Assembly (NCBI GenBank): GCA_934643825.1
Contig: CAKUCW010000001.1
Location: 82,579-146,578 of the forward strand
From: an uncultured Clostridia bacterium
Lineage (GTDB): Bacteria; Bacillota; Clostridia; Christensenellales; Aristaeellaceae
Reading direction: 5' to 3'
Length of the DNA stretch: 64,000 nt
The notes below the pieces were generated by a model, which made no database searches, was not told where the DNA came from, and worked only from the letters and a program-made list of their open reading frames with translations. Of the stretch, positions 1 through 8,451 are shown piece by piece. A program made the translations under genes and the position numbers. Every line of letters begins with the position of its first letter. The stretch's first letter is position 1.

Positions 1-183
1 GCCGACGCAGGCGATGGCGAGCGCGGCACAGCTCAGCGCCGGCACAAAGCGGCGCACGGCTGCCCTGCGCGGCGCCGTTTTTTCTCTTGCGGCGGTTAAG
101 ATGCGCCGCTTCATCGTTTCATCCGCATGCAGACCGGAGAGCATCTCGTCGGCAATAGGCGCGAGCTGCTCGAGCTTATTCAT
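1..183 (-). CDS. Probable anti-sigma factor / membrane protein, N-terminal part only
   Basis: The frame opens with ATG at 183, one base after the stop of the sigma factor gene at 185, and runs off the left edge, so about 61 residues are seen. They start MNKLEQLAPIADEML, continue with a basic stretch (KRRILTAAREK, then RRAAVRRF) and enter a hydrophobic segment (VPALSCAALAIACVG) at the edge. That is a short cytosolic head followed by a membrane segment, the usual plan of anti-sigma factors co-transcribed with ECF sigma genes. Function is inferred from position and topology. No zinc-binding HxxxCxxC motif is visible in the part present. Confidence 0.6.
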   Translation of the reverse strand, partial: MNKLEQLAPIADEMLSGLHADETMKRRILTAAREKTAPRRAAVRRFVPALSCAALAIACVG

Positions 184-184
184 G

Positions 185-715
185 TCATTCACCGGTTGCT
201 TCCTCCTTTAAAAGGCTTTCCAGTTTTTTTCTTGCTCTGGAAAGGCGGCTGGAAATCGTCCCTTCCGGAAGATTGAGCATCTGCGCAATCTCCGCAATGC
301 CGAGCCCCTGATAATAGTGCAGCAAGATGGTTTCGCGGAACGAAACGGGCAGTTTGTGGATTGCCCGCATCAGCTCGGCTTTTTCCTCCCGCTGTTCAAT
401 GGTTTCGTCCTGTGCAGGAACGATATCAAGGCTCGGTGCGCCAAGCACGACGCGCTTGAGCCACGCGCTGCGCCACAGGTCGCGGCAGCAGTTGACTGTC
501 ACGCGGAGCAGCCACGCTTTTTCGCGCCCGGGGGCGATGTTTTCCCCACGCGTATAGAGCTTGATAAACACATCCTGACAGACGTCCTCGGCCTTTTGTT
601 TATCCGCCAGATAAAAATACGCCATGCGCAGTACGTCATCGGCATATTGCGCGTAGAGCTGTTCGAACTGCTCGGTAAACTCAGGCGTCTTTACGCTGCT
701 TTCCAACCGTTTCAC
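185..715 (-). CDS. ECF-type sigma-70 family RNA polymerase sigma factor
   Basis: 176 residues, the normal length for an ECF sigma factor. Region 2 lies at about residues 14-80 (YADDVLRMAYFYLADKQKAEDVCQDVF, described here in outline, is the core-binding and -10 recognition segment) and region 4 at about 112-165, with the helix-turn-helix ending in GTISSRLSRARKKL. It should direct core RNA polymerase to a small stress regulon. It begins an operon: the next gene starts one base after its stop and looks like the matching anti-sigma factor. A sigma-A-like promoter lies about 75 bases upstream. The signal it answers is not visible. Confidence 0.93.
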   Translation of the reverse strand: MKRLESSVKTPEFTEQFEQLYAQYADDVLRMAYFYLADKQKAEDVCQDVFIKLYTRGENIAPGREKAWLLRVTVNCCRDLWRSAWLKRVVLGAPSLDIVPAQDETIEQREEKAELMRAIHKLPVSFRETILLHYYQGLGIAEIAQMLNLPEGTISSRLSRARKKLESLLKEEATGE

Positions 716-789
716 TTCCTACCCTCATGTATCAAGACGAATGAAGCCGACGTTTTCATCCGTTTAAATGCAAGATTTTTAATAAAAAG

Positions 790-818
790 ATTATACATGA
801 AAGCCTCTGCTTTCGCAA
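790..818 (-). promoter_or_regulatory. Sigma-A-like promoter of the ECF sigma operon
   Basis: On the minus strand TTGCGA (813-818) and TATAAT (790-795) are separated by exactly 17 bases, 75 bases upstream of the sigma gene start. The -10 is perfect and the -35 is partial. Confidence 0.55.
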
Positions 819-887
819 GGCTTGCGCCGCTGGGAAAAATTAAGACCCTGTTCATTTCAAAACTGCCGCGAAGCGAAATCGACGGAA

Positions 888-926
888 AAGAAAGAGGTCA
901 TTCCCCTTTTGAAAGGAGAATGACCC
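888..926 (-). terminator. Rho-independent terminator after the TPM gene
   Basis: Read on the minus strand, GGTCATTC and GAATGACC form the outer stem around an inner CCTTT/AAAGG stem, followed by a pyrimidine-rich tail (CTCTTTCTTTTC). It sits 12 bases after the stop of the TPM gene and closes the XpaC-TelA-LemA-TPM operon. Confidence 0.75.
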
Positions 927-937
927 CAAGGACTTAC

Positions 938-1918
938 TTAGAAGCTGCGTCCGCCGCCGCCGCCGCGGGAAGAACCGCCGCCGAAGCTGCCGCCGGAGCT
1001 ACTGCCGCCGCCAAAGCTGCTGCCGCCGCCAAAGCTGCTGCCGCCGCTAAAGCTGCGCCCGCTGCCGCCGCCGCGGGAAGAACCGCCGCCAAAGCCGCCG
1101 CCCATCGGCGGGCGCGGACCGCGCGGAGGACGAGGCGGACGCGGAGGACGGGGACCGCCGCCCATCGGGGGACGCGGATCGCGAGGGGGACGGCGGTTTC
1201 CGTTGTTGCGTCCAAAGAGCCAGCCGAGGAACAGGAAGTTCAGACAGCCGCCGCGTTTGGGCGCAAGGGCGTTAAAGACGACGCTGATGATGATGTAAAC
1301 GAAAATAACGCCGAGGAGGAATTCAAACATCGATCCACCTCCATCATTTGAACTGCCGGAATTGTAATCGCTGCTTCCCGTCGTGCTTGTGCCGGTCTGG
1401 GAAGAGGAAAGCCTGAGCGTTTTGCCCTTGGCGCGGGCGAGATACTGGCAGACATCCTTATACAGGCTGACCATGCCTTCGTCGAATTCATCATCGGCGA
1501 AGTAGCCGATGTTGTCGTCGATGAGGTCGCCGCACTTGGAGCCGCTCATCACGCGGTCGATGCCTCTGCCCGTTCCGATTTGGATCTTGCGGTCGCCGCG
1601 GGCGAGGAGGATGACCACGCCGTTGTTTTCGCCTGCCTGACCGATGCCCCATGTATTGATGAGGTCAGTTGCGTAGTCGGCGGGATCCTGTCCGTCAAGG
1701 AAATCGACGACGACGGCAATCGCCTGAATGCCGGTCGCGTCCTCGAGTGCAGAGCCGTAGTTGGCGATGACGCTCATGCTCGAATCGGAAAGCACGGAGC
1801 CGTCATAGTCATAGGCGTAAGCAAATTCGCGGGGTTTGCTCGGCACGGATGCCGATGCGCCCACGGCGAGGCAGAGAAGCAGAGCCAAAGCCGTGAACAG
1901 AGCCAATAGTTTCTTCAT
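938..1918 (-). CDS. Secreted/membrane TPM-domain protein with Gly/Pro/Arg-rich tail
   Basis: 326 residues. A signal peptide (MKKLLALFTALALLLCLAVGASA) is followed by a TPM domain at about 30-165 (core GVVILLARGDRKIQIGTGRG), a linker, a hydrophobic segment near 200-222 (FEFLLGVIFVYIIISVVF) and a low-complexity tail of RPP and GGGSS repeats ending GRSF. TPM domains occur in photosystem II repair proteins and the bacterial YgcG family, usually beside LemA genes, as here. The tail probably lies on the other side of the membrane from the TPM domain. Last gene of an operon with XpaC, TelA and LemA-like proteins. Biochemical role not established. Confidence 0.85.
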   Translation of the reverse strand: MKKLLALFTALALLLCLAVGASASVPSKPREFAYAYDYDGSVLSDSSMSVIANYGSALEDATGIQAIAVVVDFLDGQDPADYATDLINTWGIGQAGENNGVVILLARGDRKIQIGTGRGIDRVMSGSKCGDLIDDNIGYFADDEFDEGMVSLYKDVCQYLARAKGKTLRLSSSQTGTSTTGSSDYNSGSSNDGGGSMFEFLLGVIFVYIIISVVFNALAPKRGGCLNFLFLGWLFGRNNGNRRPPRDPRPPMGGGPRPPRPPRPPRGPRPPMGGGFGGGSSRGGGSGRSFSGGSSFGGGSSFGGGSSSGGSFGGGSSRGGGGGRSF

Positions 1919-1969
1919 TTTTCCTTCCTTTCCGGGGTTTGCGTCAGGGCTTTGCCCCAGAACGCCCCC

Positions 1970-2584
1970 TTAAATCCCCTCGTACATGTCCGGCTGAGCG
2001 AGAAGCGCTTTGGTCGGAAGCTTTTCATAAAGCGTTTCCGCTTTCTGCGCCAGCTCGTTGTAGCTGCGTGCCTCCTGCCGCAGGAAGCTGCCCTGCTCGG
2101 AGAAAGTATCCGCCGCACGGGTGAGCATCGTTGCGTTTTCGCCGGTGAGCGAATCGGAGGTTTCATCGATCAACGCACTGACGGCGACGGTCAGCTGCTG
2201 ATCCGCACGGCTGATCTCACGCGCCGTTTTGGCTTTTTTCATCGCGGTCAGTGCATCGGTTACGTCGCTGAGCGTTGTCTGCTTTACGCCGCCGCGCCCG
2301 GCAACGGTGACGATGTTGTTGGCGGCATTGATGCGATCCTCCACAATGGATTGCACGTCGCCCTGACGGATGAACGCCTTCGGCGTCACATTTTGCAGCG
2401 CACGGAAGTTGCCGACGAACAGCGACAGAATCAGCAGCACAGCCATCGCGGTGATGCCCGCCTTCTGGGAGAGCGCGGCAAGCCCTTTGGGCTGTTCCTG
2501 CCTGTTTTTAGAAGATTGGTTTTGAGACGCCTGCTGCTGTTTCGGCGTCTGTTTCGGTGCGGTTTGGGTTGCGGTGGCGGGCAT
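1970..2584 (-). CDS. LemA-family-like membrane protein
   Basis: 204 residues. A Gln/Lys-rich head is followed by one membrane segment at about 42-62 (AGITAMAVLLILSLFVGNF) and an alpha-helical region with heptad character (DALTAMKKAKTAREISRADQQLTVAVSALIDE in outline), as in LemA proteins. The ATG at 2584 is preferred over an in-frame TTG at 2590, because GAGGTG lies 7 bases before the ATG and almost touches the TTG. It starts two bases after the telA stop. LemA is often paired with TPM proteins, which supports the call. The sequence match is weaker than for its neighbours, so family membership is probable rather than certain. Confidence 0.6.
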   Translation of the reverse strand: MPATATQTAPKQTPKQQQASQNQSSKNRQEQPKGLAALSQKAGITAMAVLLILSLFVGNFRALQNVTPKAFIRQGDVQSIVEDRINAANNIVTVAGRGGVKQTTLSDVTDALTAMKKAKTAREISRADQQLTVAVSALIDETSDSLTGENATMLTRAADTFSEQGSFLRQEARSYNELAQKAETLYEKLPTKALLAQPDMYEGI

Positions 2585-2586
2585 AA

Positions 2587-3561
2587 TCAAACACCTCTTT
2601 CTGAGTTCTGCCGTGCGCGGCGAATCTGATCCTGCTCGGCGAGGGATTGCTCGATGTCGTGCAGCTCGTCAAGCAGCGCGTCGGCGGTCTGCTGAGCGCG
2701 TTGGCGGTCGTCGCTTTCGCCGCTGGCGGCGGAATACGCGGAAACCTGAGCGTTCAGCTCCTTGGCGCCGCTGCGGATGCCGCGTTCTGCCTGTGTGTTG
2801 AATTTCTGCTGCATGCGCAGGCTGTCCGTGGCGCGGGCAAGTCCCAGCGCGGCAGCCATCTGGCTCTTCCAGAGCGGGATGGTCACTTCCAGAGCGCTTT
2901 GCAGCTTGGCGCAGGTGGTTTCGTCGCTTGCCTGAACGGCGCGAATCTGCGCGGCAAGCTGGGTGGAGGCAATCTGCGTGATGCGCAGATCCTGTACGCG
3001 GCGTTCCATTCGGGCGATATCCTGCGGATTTTCGCCGCGCTCCTTTGCCTGACGAATGGCTTCATCGCCGATGACGATGAGCGAGCAAAGCTCACGGTAA
3101 AGCCCTTCGTTGCGCTCATAGAGCCTGTCGAGCAGTGCGCTGTCGCGCATGAGCGCGACCCGGCGGTCGGTCATTTCGTCCGCACAGGCGTTGATTTTGG
3201 GGATTGCCTTTTCGTAGGATGCGCGAACCTCTGCCAGCGGCGAGGCGCTGCCGAACATCCTGCGCAGAAGCCCCTTCGCCTCCGAGGTAAAGGAGCAGGA
3301 ACGAATCTGCTCGGCGAGCGTCTGCATGACGCCTTCCAGCGGCTTGATATCCTGCCGGAGCATCTGCTCCAGCGCGATATCCGTAAAGGTTCCCATCTCT
3401 TTTTGAGCGCGTGCGCCGAAGCCCATCACAGCGGCGTTGTCGCGGATATTGAGGCGGGAAGCCATCTCTTCGATGCGCTGACGGGTCTGCGGGTCGAGCT
3501 GTTCCTTTTCCGGAACGACGCCCTGCTCGGGCACGAGCGCGAATTGGGAAAACTCACCCAT
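2587..3561 (-). CDS. telA: TelA/YaaN-family toxic-anion (tellurite) resistance protein
   Basis: 324 residues, slightly short for the family (usually 350-390). Almost entirely helical and cytosolic, with long coiled-coil-like stretches (RRVQDLRITQIASTQLAAQI, IPLWKSQMAAALG). The PLWKSQ segment is characteristic of YaaN/TelA proteins. Its start codon directly follows the stop of the XpaC gene, so the pair is translationally coupled, an arrangement known from Bacillus (xpaC-yaaN). The family is linked to tellurite, bacteriocin and cell-envelope stress resistance, but the mechanism is unknown. Confidence 0.88.
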   Translation of the reverse strand: MGEFSQFALVPEQGVVPEKEQLDPQTRQRIEEMASRLNIRDNAAVMGFGARAQKEMGTFTDIALEQMLRQDIKPLEGVMQTLAEQIRSCSFTSEAKGLLRRMFGSASPLAEVRASYEKAIPKINACADEMTDRRVALMRDSALLDRLYERNEGLYRELCSLIVIGDEAIRQAKERGENPQDIARMERRVQDLRITQIASTQLAAQIRAVQASDETTCAKLQSALEVTIPLWKSQMAAALGLARATDSLRMQQKFNTQAERGIRSGAKELNAQVSAYSAASGESDDRQRAQQTADALLDELHDIEQSLAEQDQIRRARQNSERGV

Positions 3562-4263
3562 TTACTTTTGATCCCCCTTGGCAAAGAGAGAGGCGAACGG
3601 ATCGTCTTCCTCCGGGGCTGCTTTTGTGTCGGTGAAAGCGTCGCTGTCAGCGGTCAGTCCGTCGCTCTTGAGCATATCGGTCAGCACGTCCATTTCGCTT
3701 TCCAGATTGATGAAGCGGAATTCGTTGAGCGCGTCGAGCTGCTTATGGAAGGCGGACTGCACGGCGCTGACGGCATCGCTGATGCGGGATGCGATATTCT
3801 GGCTGGAGCCTGCGTTGACCTCGCTTTCCAGCTGAGCGCGTGCGTTCAGAAGCTTGAGCGTCGCGGGCAGGTAATAGCGCAGGAACGTGCGCAGAGAGGA
3901 GAGCATATTGGGCTGCTCTTCCAGCCGCTGAAGGATGACGCGGCAGGTCGATTCGATGTCCTCGATTTGCGCGGAGAGCTTCGGATCGGCGATTGCGTCG
4001 TTGGCAGCGGCAATCTGGTTAAGCTGAGCGCGTGCTTCGCGGATGAGCGCGTCCACCTCGGCGTTGCCGGATTTCGGCGCGGTTTCCACCTCAATCACGC
4101 GGTCGGGGAACTTTGCCTTGCCGACGGCGAAGGCGATGCAGCCCACGCCCGCGGCGAGCAGATAGCCGGGAATCGTGCCGATGCCCGCCGTCAGCGCGAC
4201 AGCCATCACGCCGCATCCTGCGAACAGGAACGGCGCACCGGAACGAACGGTTTTCTTTTCCAT
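3562..4263 (-). CDS. xpaC: XpaC-family membrane protein (5-bromo-4-chloroindolyl phosphate hydrolysis family)
   Basis: 233 residues. A membrane hairpin occupies about 10-48 (PFLFAGCGVMAVALTAGIG, then GYLLAAGVGCIAFAVG), followed by a soluble helical domain. The ATG at 4263 is chosen over one at 4272 because AAGGAAGG lies 9 bases upstream of the former and abuts the latter. The stop is adjacent to the telA start. The family name comes from a phosphatase-like phenotype in Bacillus, and catalysis by the protein itself is doubtful. Together with TelA it probably forms a membrane-stress module. Confidence 0.82.
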   Translation of the reverse strand: MEKKTVRSGAPFLFAGCGVMAVALTAGIGTIPGYLLAAGVGCIAFAVGKAKFPDRVIEVETAPKSGNAEVDALIREARAQLNQIAAANDAIADPKLSAQIEDIESTCRVILQRLEEQPNMLSSLRTFLRYYLPATLKLLNARAQLESEVNAGSSQNIASRISDAVSAVQSAFHKQLDALNEFRFINLESEMDVLTDMLKSDGLTADSDAFTDTKAAPEEDDPFASLFAKGDQK

Positions 4264-4300
4264 ATCCAACATCCTTCCTTAACGTATTCCTGTTTTTTCG

Positions 4301-5005
4301 TCAATCCTCGTCATTGCGGAATGCAGCGGAGACCATCGCCTGCGTCGGCATGGCGTTGTAGCTCTTCCACTGGCCGATGAATGCGCTGTCGATATCAAAT
4401 CGGACGAGAACGGTTCCGCCTGCCGGAATGCCGACGTCTTTGAGCGTCGTGCCGTCGGCGTAGACCAGCTTGTTGGTGTCCGTATACAGGCCGAAGGCGA
4501 CGGTCGGATCATAGGCGTCCACGTCCGTGCCGTTGGTCAGGCGGCAGACGACATAAGCGTCGCCTGCGGCGTCCGTTTCAATCGTCGAAACCGCTTCCAG
4601 ATCCTTGCTGGCGTATGCCGCGTCCACCGCCATGTAGTGGATATCATAAGATATGTCCGTGATGGTCGGCAGAACCGGGTTGCCGTTTTCATCCGGCTCG
4701 AAGGACACGATGTCAAACAGATAACCGTCCTCATCGGGTCCGACGAAGTAGGGCCAAATCTGCGAGATTTCGCTGGTGGAGAGAATCGTTTCGCCGTTCT
4801 GCAAATCGAACGTGCCGTTTTCCAGGCAGATGACGGTCGAAGAATTGTTGTGGATCTGCGCGAAGCAGTACGCCAGATAGTATTGACCGCTCTGCACGAT
4901 GTTGCAGGACTTTTGGACGACAACGCCCTCGCTGTCACCCAGGGCGGGGACGGCGGCAAACAGGACGATCAGCGCAAGCGCGAGCGTGGCAATAGCTTTT
5001 TTCAT
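4301..5005 (-). CDS. Secreted protein of unknown function
   Basis: 234 residues starting MKKAIATLALALIVLFAAVPALG, a clear signal peptide with cleavage likely after ALG. The start at 5005 is set by the signal peptide and by GGAGGAT 8 bases upstream. The mature part looks beta-rich, with repeated short segments such as NNSSTVICLENGTFDLQNG and a C-terminal NGTDVDAYDPTVAFGLYTD stretch like extracellular FxLYD-type domains. It lies 37 bases upstream of xpaC on the same strand and may share its transcript. Function unknown. Confidence 0.75.
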   Translation of the reverse strand: MKKAIATLALALIVLFAAVPALGDSEGVVVQKSCNIVQSGQYYLAYCFAQIHNNSSTVICLENGTFDLQNGETILSTSEISQIWPYFVGPDEDGYLFDIVSFEPDENGNPVLPTITDISYDIHYMAVDAAYASKDLEAVSTIETDAAGDAYVVCRLTNGTDVDAYDPTVAFGLYTDTNKLVYADGTTLKDVGIPAGGTVLVRFDIDSAFIGQWKSYNAMPTQAMVSAAFRNDED

Positions 5006-5102
5006 GGGAAAAATCCTCCGTTTAAAGCAGGGCTGAGGCGCTTTGCGCCGCCCGATTTTCAGCTGGATGTAGAGGAGAGAAAAACTCCTGTGGATTACAA
5101 AA

Positions 5103-5131
5103 AGTATACCATGTTTTGAGGCTGACTGCAA
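5103..5131 (-). promoter_or_regulatory. Sigma-A-like promoter for the 4301-5005 gene and probably the XpaC operon
   Basis: Minus strand TTGCAG (5126-5131), a 17-base spacer and TATACT (5103-5108), about 98 bases before the start codon. Confidence 0.5.
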
Positions 5132-5234
5132 GTTGACGCGGTACACAATGTCGCCTAAAACGGGCTGAAAACATCATCAGGGGAGGTAAATTATCAGAAA
5201 AAAGCCGTCGCGCAAAAAAACGGGGTCAATCAGC

Positions 5235-5275
5235 AAAAGGCTGCCCCCTCCGACAGGAGAGAACAGCCTTTTTGA
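5235..5275 (-). terminator. Terminator of the flavin reductase gene
   Basis: AAAAGGCTG and CAGCCTTTTT form the outer arms with an inner CTCC/GGAG pair. On the minus strand this gives a hairpin followed by a T-run 17 bases after the stop at 5292. Confidence 0.7.
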
Positions 5276-5291
5276 AAGGAAGGAGATGAAC

Positions 5292-7136
5292 TTAGTGATC
5301 TGCAAGCGCGTTTTCGCCGGCGATACGACCGTAGACGATGATGTCCGTGATCGCGTTGCCGCCGATGCGGTTGCCGCCATGGATGCCGCCGGTCACTTCG
5401 CCCGCGGCGTACAGACCGTCGATGATCTCGCCCGCCTCGCTGTAGACGCGAGCATCGGTGTCAATCTTGACGCCGCCCATGGTGTGGTGGATGGTCGGGC
5501 TGAGCGGCACGCAGTAGAACGGCGCTTCCTCAATCTTCAGCTCGACAGCCTTCTTGCCGAAATCGGTGTCCTTGCCGGACTCGACCAGCTCGTTGTAGTG
5601 CGCAACCTCGGCAACCAGACCGTCCGGATCGATGCCCGCCTGCTTGGCGAGCTCCTCGAGGGTGTCCGCCTTGTAGGCGTTGCCCAGCTCAACCGCGTTG
5701 TCGCTGTTGGCGCTGGCAGTGCGGGCGTCATAGATGGAGAACATGACGTGATCGGTCTGCTTGAGGGTATCGTTGGAGATGGTGTCGCGGCGGCCGGTTT
5801 CCTCGGTGAAGCGGTGACCTTCCTTGTTGACGTAGATGGAGTTGGTCACGCTGCCGGCAAAGTGGCTCTGGAGCGCACCGGTCTTCGGGTTGCCGTGCGG
5901 ATGGATCTGAATCTTATCCATGCCGATCAGCGCCGCGCCGATTTCCTGCGCCATGAGCATGCCGTCGCCGGTAGAGCTGGCGGCGTTGGAGGTCATCAGC
6001 TCGGGAATGTTGTGCAGCTTGGCGACGAGCGCGGCGTTTGCGCCATAGCCGCCGGTGGCGAGAATGACGTTGCCGTGCAGCGCATACTGCTGACCGCTGA
6101 CTTCGTCATACGCCTTGACGCCGGTCACCTTGCCGTCCTCGACGATCAGCTCGGTCGCCTTGGTGTTGAGCATGATGGCATCGTCCGGAACGTTCTTCTT
6201 GAGCGCGTTGATGATGCCGCTCGGGCCTTCCTGAGCGTTCATGCTGCGCGGCCACAGACCGCCGATGGTCAGGTAGACCTTTTCGGTCCATACGCAGCCC
6301 AGGTCGCTGAGCCAGGTGCGTGCGGCGAGGGCGTTGTTGCACATGTTTTCGATCAGCGCCAGATCGCCCACGCGGTCGCCCGCGTCAAAGGTGTTCAGGG
6401 CGTGAAGCTCGGGGGAGTCGAAGATGTAGGTCGCGCCGCTGGCAACATACGCTTCCAGCTGCTCCTTGACCTTCTGCTGAAGAGCGGCATGCTCTTCGCT
6501 GACCGGCTCGGCGTTTACGGCGTCGTAAACTTCCTGAATGTCGGCGGTCAGCTCGACCTTCTGCTGGCGCTCCGGATCGGCAGCGTTGAGCGTGGAACCG
6601 GAACGGGCGGTGTTGCCGCCGATCATCGCCATCTTTTCAACGACGATGTAGCTGCCGCCCGCCTGCTGAACGGTGGTCGCCGCGGCAAGACCGGCGCCGC
6701 CCGCGCCGACGATGATGACATCCGCAGAGAGATCCTTCGTATCCTCGGAGAGGACGAATTCCTTTTCTTCCTTCTTGGAGAAGTCCTCCAGATTTGCGCC
6801 AGCCTGCGTGAGCGCATCGGTCACGGCGGCGATGATCGCGTTGGAGGTGTTGGTCGCGCCGGAGATGGTATCGACGGCGACGGACTGCGCCTCGACGATG
6901 GCGCCCGGAATGGTTGCAATCGGGGTATCGCAGATGCCCGCGGTCTCGCTATGCTCGACAACCTCGACGGACAGGATGCTCTGCGCATCGACCGTTACGG
7001 CAACCTTCACGGCGCCGTTGTTGCCGGTGGCTTCGCCGGTATAGGTGCCGGGGGTCATGCCCTCCGCCATAGCGGCGCCAAACGGCATCGCCAGCACGAG
7101 CGCAAGCGTGAGCAGAAGGCTCAGAAATTTACGCAT
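5292..7136 (-). CDS. Secreted FAD-dependent reductase with N-terminal FMN-binding domain (fumarate/urocanate reductase type)
   Basis: 614 residues. A signal peptide at 1-25 is followed by an FMN_bind domain (about 30-115) with the SGAT sequence where FMN is covalently attached in this family. Next comes a FAD-binding fold beginning DVIIVGAGGAGLAAATTV and ending with AAGEVTGGIHGGNRIGGNA. This is the layout of extracytosolic flavin reductases that use fumarate, urocanate or other enoates as terminal electron acceptors. The acceptor cannot be read from sequence. ATG 7136 has AGGAGG upstream and begins the signal peptide. The gene is divergent from a LacI regulator, which suggests control by a small molecule. 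Confidence 0.88.
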   Translation of the reverse strand: MRKFLSLLLTLALVLAMPFGAAMAEGMTPGTYTGEATGNNGAVKVAVTVDAQSILSVEVVEHSETAGICDTPIATIPGAIVEAQSVAVDTISGATNTSNAIIAAVTDALTQAGANLEDFSKKEEKEFVLSEDTKDLSADVIIVGAGGAGLAAATTVQQAGGSYIVVEKMAMIGGNTARSGSTLNAADPERQQKVELTADIQEVYDAVNAEPVSEEHAALQQKVKEQLEAYVASGATYIFDSPELHALNTFDAGDRVGDLALIENMCNNALAARTWLSDLGCVWTEKVYLTIGGLWPRSMNAQEGPSGIINALKKNVPDDAIMLNTKATELIVEDGKVTGVKAYDEVSGQQYALHGNVILATGGYGANAALVAKLHNIPELMTSNAASSTGDGMLMAQEIGAALIGMDKIQIHPHGNPKTGALQSHFAGSVTNSIYVNKEGHRFTEETGRRDTISNDTLKQTDHVMFSIYDARTASANSDNAVELGNAYKADTLEELAKQAGIDPDGLVAEVAHYNELVESGKDTDFGKKAVELKIEEAPFYCVPLSPTIHHTMGGVKIDTDARVYSEAGEIIDGLYAAGEVTGGIHGGNRIGGNAITDIIVYGRIAGENALADH

Positions 7137-7181
7137 GGGTGTCTTCCTCCTCATAGTACAGGTCCACTTTTGTCCGAATGA

Positions 7182-7302
7182 GAAAACGATTTCACAGTGA
7201 GTTCGTGAAACAAAGCCTTCATCATCCGGGCTTCCAGCGTGGAATATTATAATATCACGCAGTATGCTTGTCAATAATCAATCAATGCAGGAAAACGTTT
7301 AC
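7182..7302. promoter_or_regulatory. Divergent promoters with two matching LacI-type operator sites
   Basis: The reductase promoter on the minus strand is perfect: TTGACA (7269-7274), 17-base spacer, TATAAT (7246-7251). Two related palindromes flank it: GAAAACGATTTC at 7182-7193, downstream of the start site, and GAAAACGTTTAC at 7291-7302, upstream. Both have the central CG and the A/T arms typical of LacI-family operators. The second lies just before the -35 of the regulator's own promoter. Confidence 0.65.
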
Positions 7303-7309
7303 TTTGCGC

Positions 7310-7338
7310 TTTACAGAAATTCATTTTTCGTATATCAT
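7310..7338 (+). promoter_or_regulatory. Promoter of the LacI-family regulator gene
   Basis: TTTACA (7310-7315), 17-base spacer and TATCAT (7333-7338), 31 bases before the start codon. Confidence 0.5.
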
Positions 7339-7369
7339 AGTCTTATTACAAGGAAAGACAGGAATACGC

Positions 7370-8440
7370 ATGGCGAAAAAAACGACCATCATCGATGTTG
7401 CGCGGGAAGCGGGCGTATCCACGGCGACGGTTTCCCGCGTGCTGAACAAACGGGAGAGCGTTGGCGGGGAAAACGAACGGCTGGTTCGCGCAGCGGTGGA
7501 AAAGCTTGGATACAGACCGCAGGCGTTTGCGCGTGCGGTGCGCAGCGGAAAGAGCGGACAGATTGGCTTGATCATTCCGCAGCTTGGGCTTGAGAATTTT
7601 GTGCAGCTGATGGACGGCGTTCTCATGGAAGCGGCAAAAAAAAGGTACAGCGTTGTGACCATGAGCAGCGAGAGTTCCTCCCGAATGGAGATGGAGCGGA
7701 TACGGGATATGGCGGCGCTGCCGATCGAGGGGCTGATCTGCCGCCCGGTATCCAGCTATGAGGTGCTGGAACAGGCGCGGGATCTGTTGGGAATCCCGGT
7801 TGTCGGGCTGTTTTCCGCGCCGGAGAAACCGGACGCCGTGCCCTGCGCCATCGAAAACCGCGAAAACAGCGCCTATCAGGGGCTTCGCTATTTGCTCAGC
7901 ATCGGACGCAGACGCATCGCCTGTGTCATTCCCTTTCGGGAAACGAAGATATCGTCCATGGAACAGCTGGAGCAGATGGTCAGGGACGGCGTGAACGAGA
8001 TCGGCGTATACCGTTACAGGGGATACCGCCGGGCGCTCGAGGAAGCGGGAATGCCCATAGATCCGAACCTGTTTTTGTTTTACGGTTATACGGAGCAGGA
8101 AGGTCGGCATGCGGCGGAACACATGCTCGGCGCCGGTCTTTGCGCCGATGCGCTGATGGCGGCGAACGATGTGGCGGCGCTGGGCGCGATGAGCGTCTTC
8201 CGCGAACAGGGCATCCATGTGCCGCAGCAAATATCCGTCATTGGAAGTGACAACAGCAGCATTTGCCGGGCGATGACGCCGACGCTGACGAGCATCGATT
8301 ATCACTGCGTGGAAACCGGCAGATATGCGATGCAGATGATGGAAGCGCTGCTCAAGGACGAGGCGCTTCCGCCTGTTCCGGCGGAGATGCATGCCGAACT
8401 GGTCATCCGCCGTTCGACCTGCTCGCCGGAGAGAGAGTAA
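7370..8440 (+). CDS. LacI-family transcriptional regulator
   Basis: 356 residues. The helix-turn-helix is at 4-25 (TTIIDVAREAGVSTATVSRV) with a hinge near 45-60 (RPQAFARAVRSGKSG), then a periplasmic-binding-protein-like sensor domain from about 62 (IGLIIPQLG) to the end. The start is taken at MAKKTT, where the family normally begins. An upstream in-frame ATG would lie within the promoter. Divergent from the flavin reductase, with paired operator-like palindromes between them, so it probably represses that gene and itself. The effector is unknown. Confidence 0.92.
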   Translation: MAKKTTIIDVAREAGVSTATVSRVLNKRESVGGENERLVRAAVEKLGYRPQAFARAVRSGKSGQIGLIIPQLGLENFVQLMDGVLMEAAKKRYSVVTMSSESSSRMEMERIRDMAALPIEGLICRPVSSYEVLEQARDLLGIPVVGLFSAPEKPDAVPCAIENRENSAYQGLRYLLSIGRRRIACVIPFRETKISSMEQLEQMVRDGVNEIGVYRYRGYRRALEEAGMPIDPNLFLFYGYTEQEGRHAAEHMLGAGLCADALMAANDVAALGAMSVFREQGIHVPQQISVIGSDNSSICRAMTPTLTSIDYHCVETGRYAMQMMEALLKDEALPPVPAEMHAELVIRRSTCSPERE

Positions 8441-8451
8441 AGGAGAGCTTT

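Noticed and set aside
950..1200. GC-rich tandem array as a separate repeat element
   Set aside because: It is the coding sequence of the Gly/Pro/Arg-rich tail of the TPM protein, in frame throughout.
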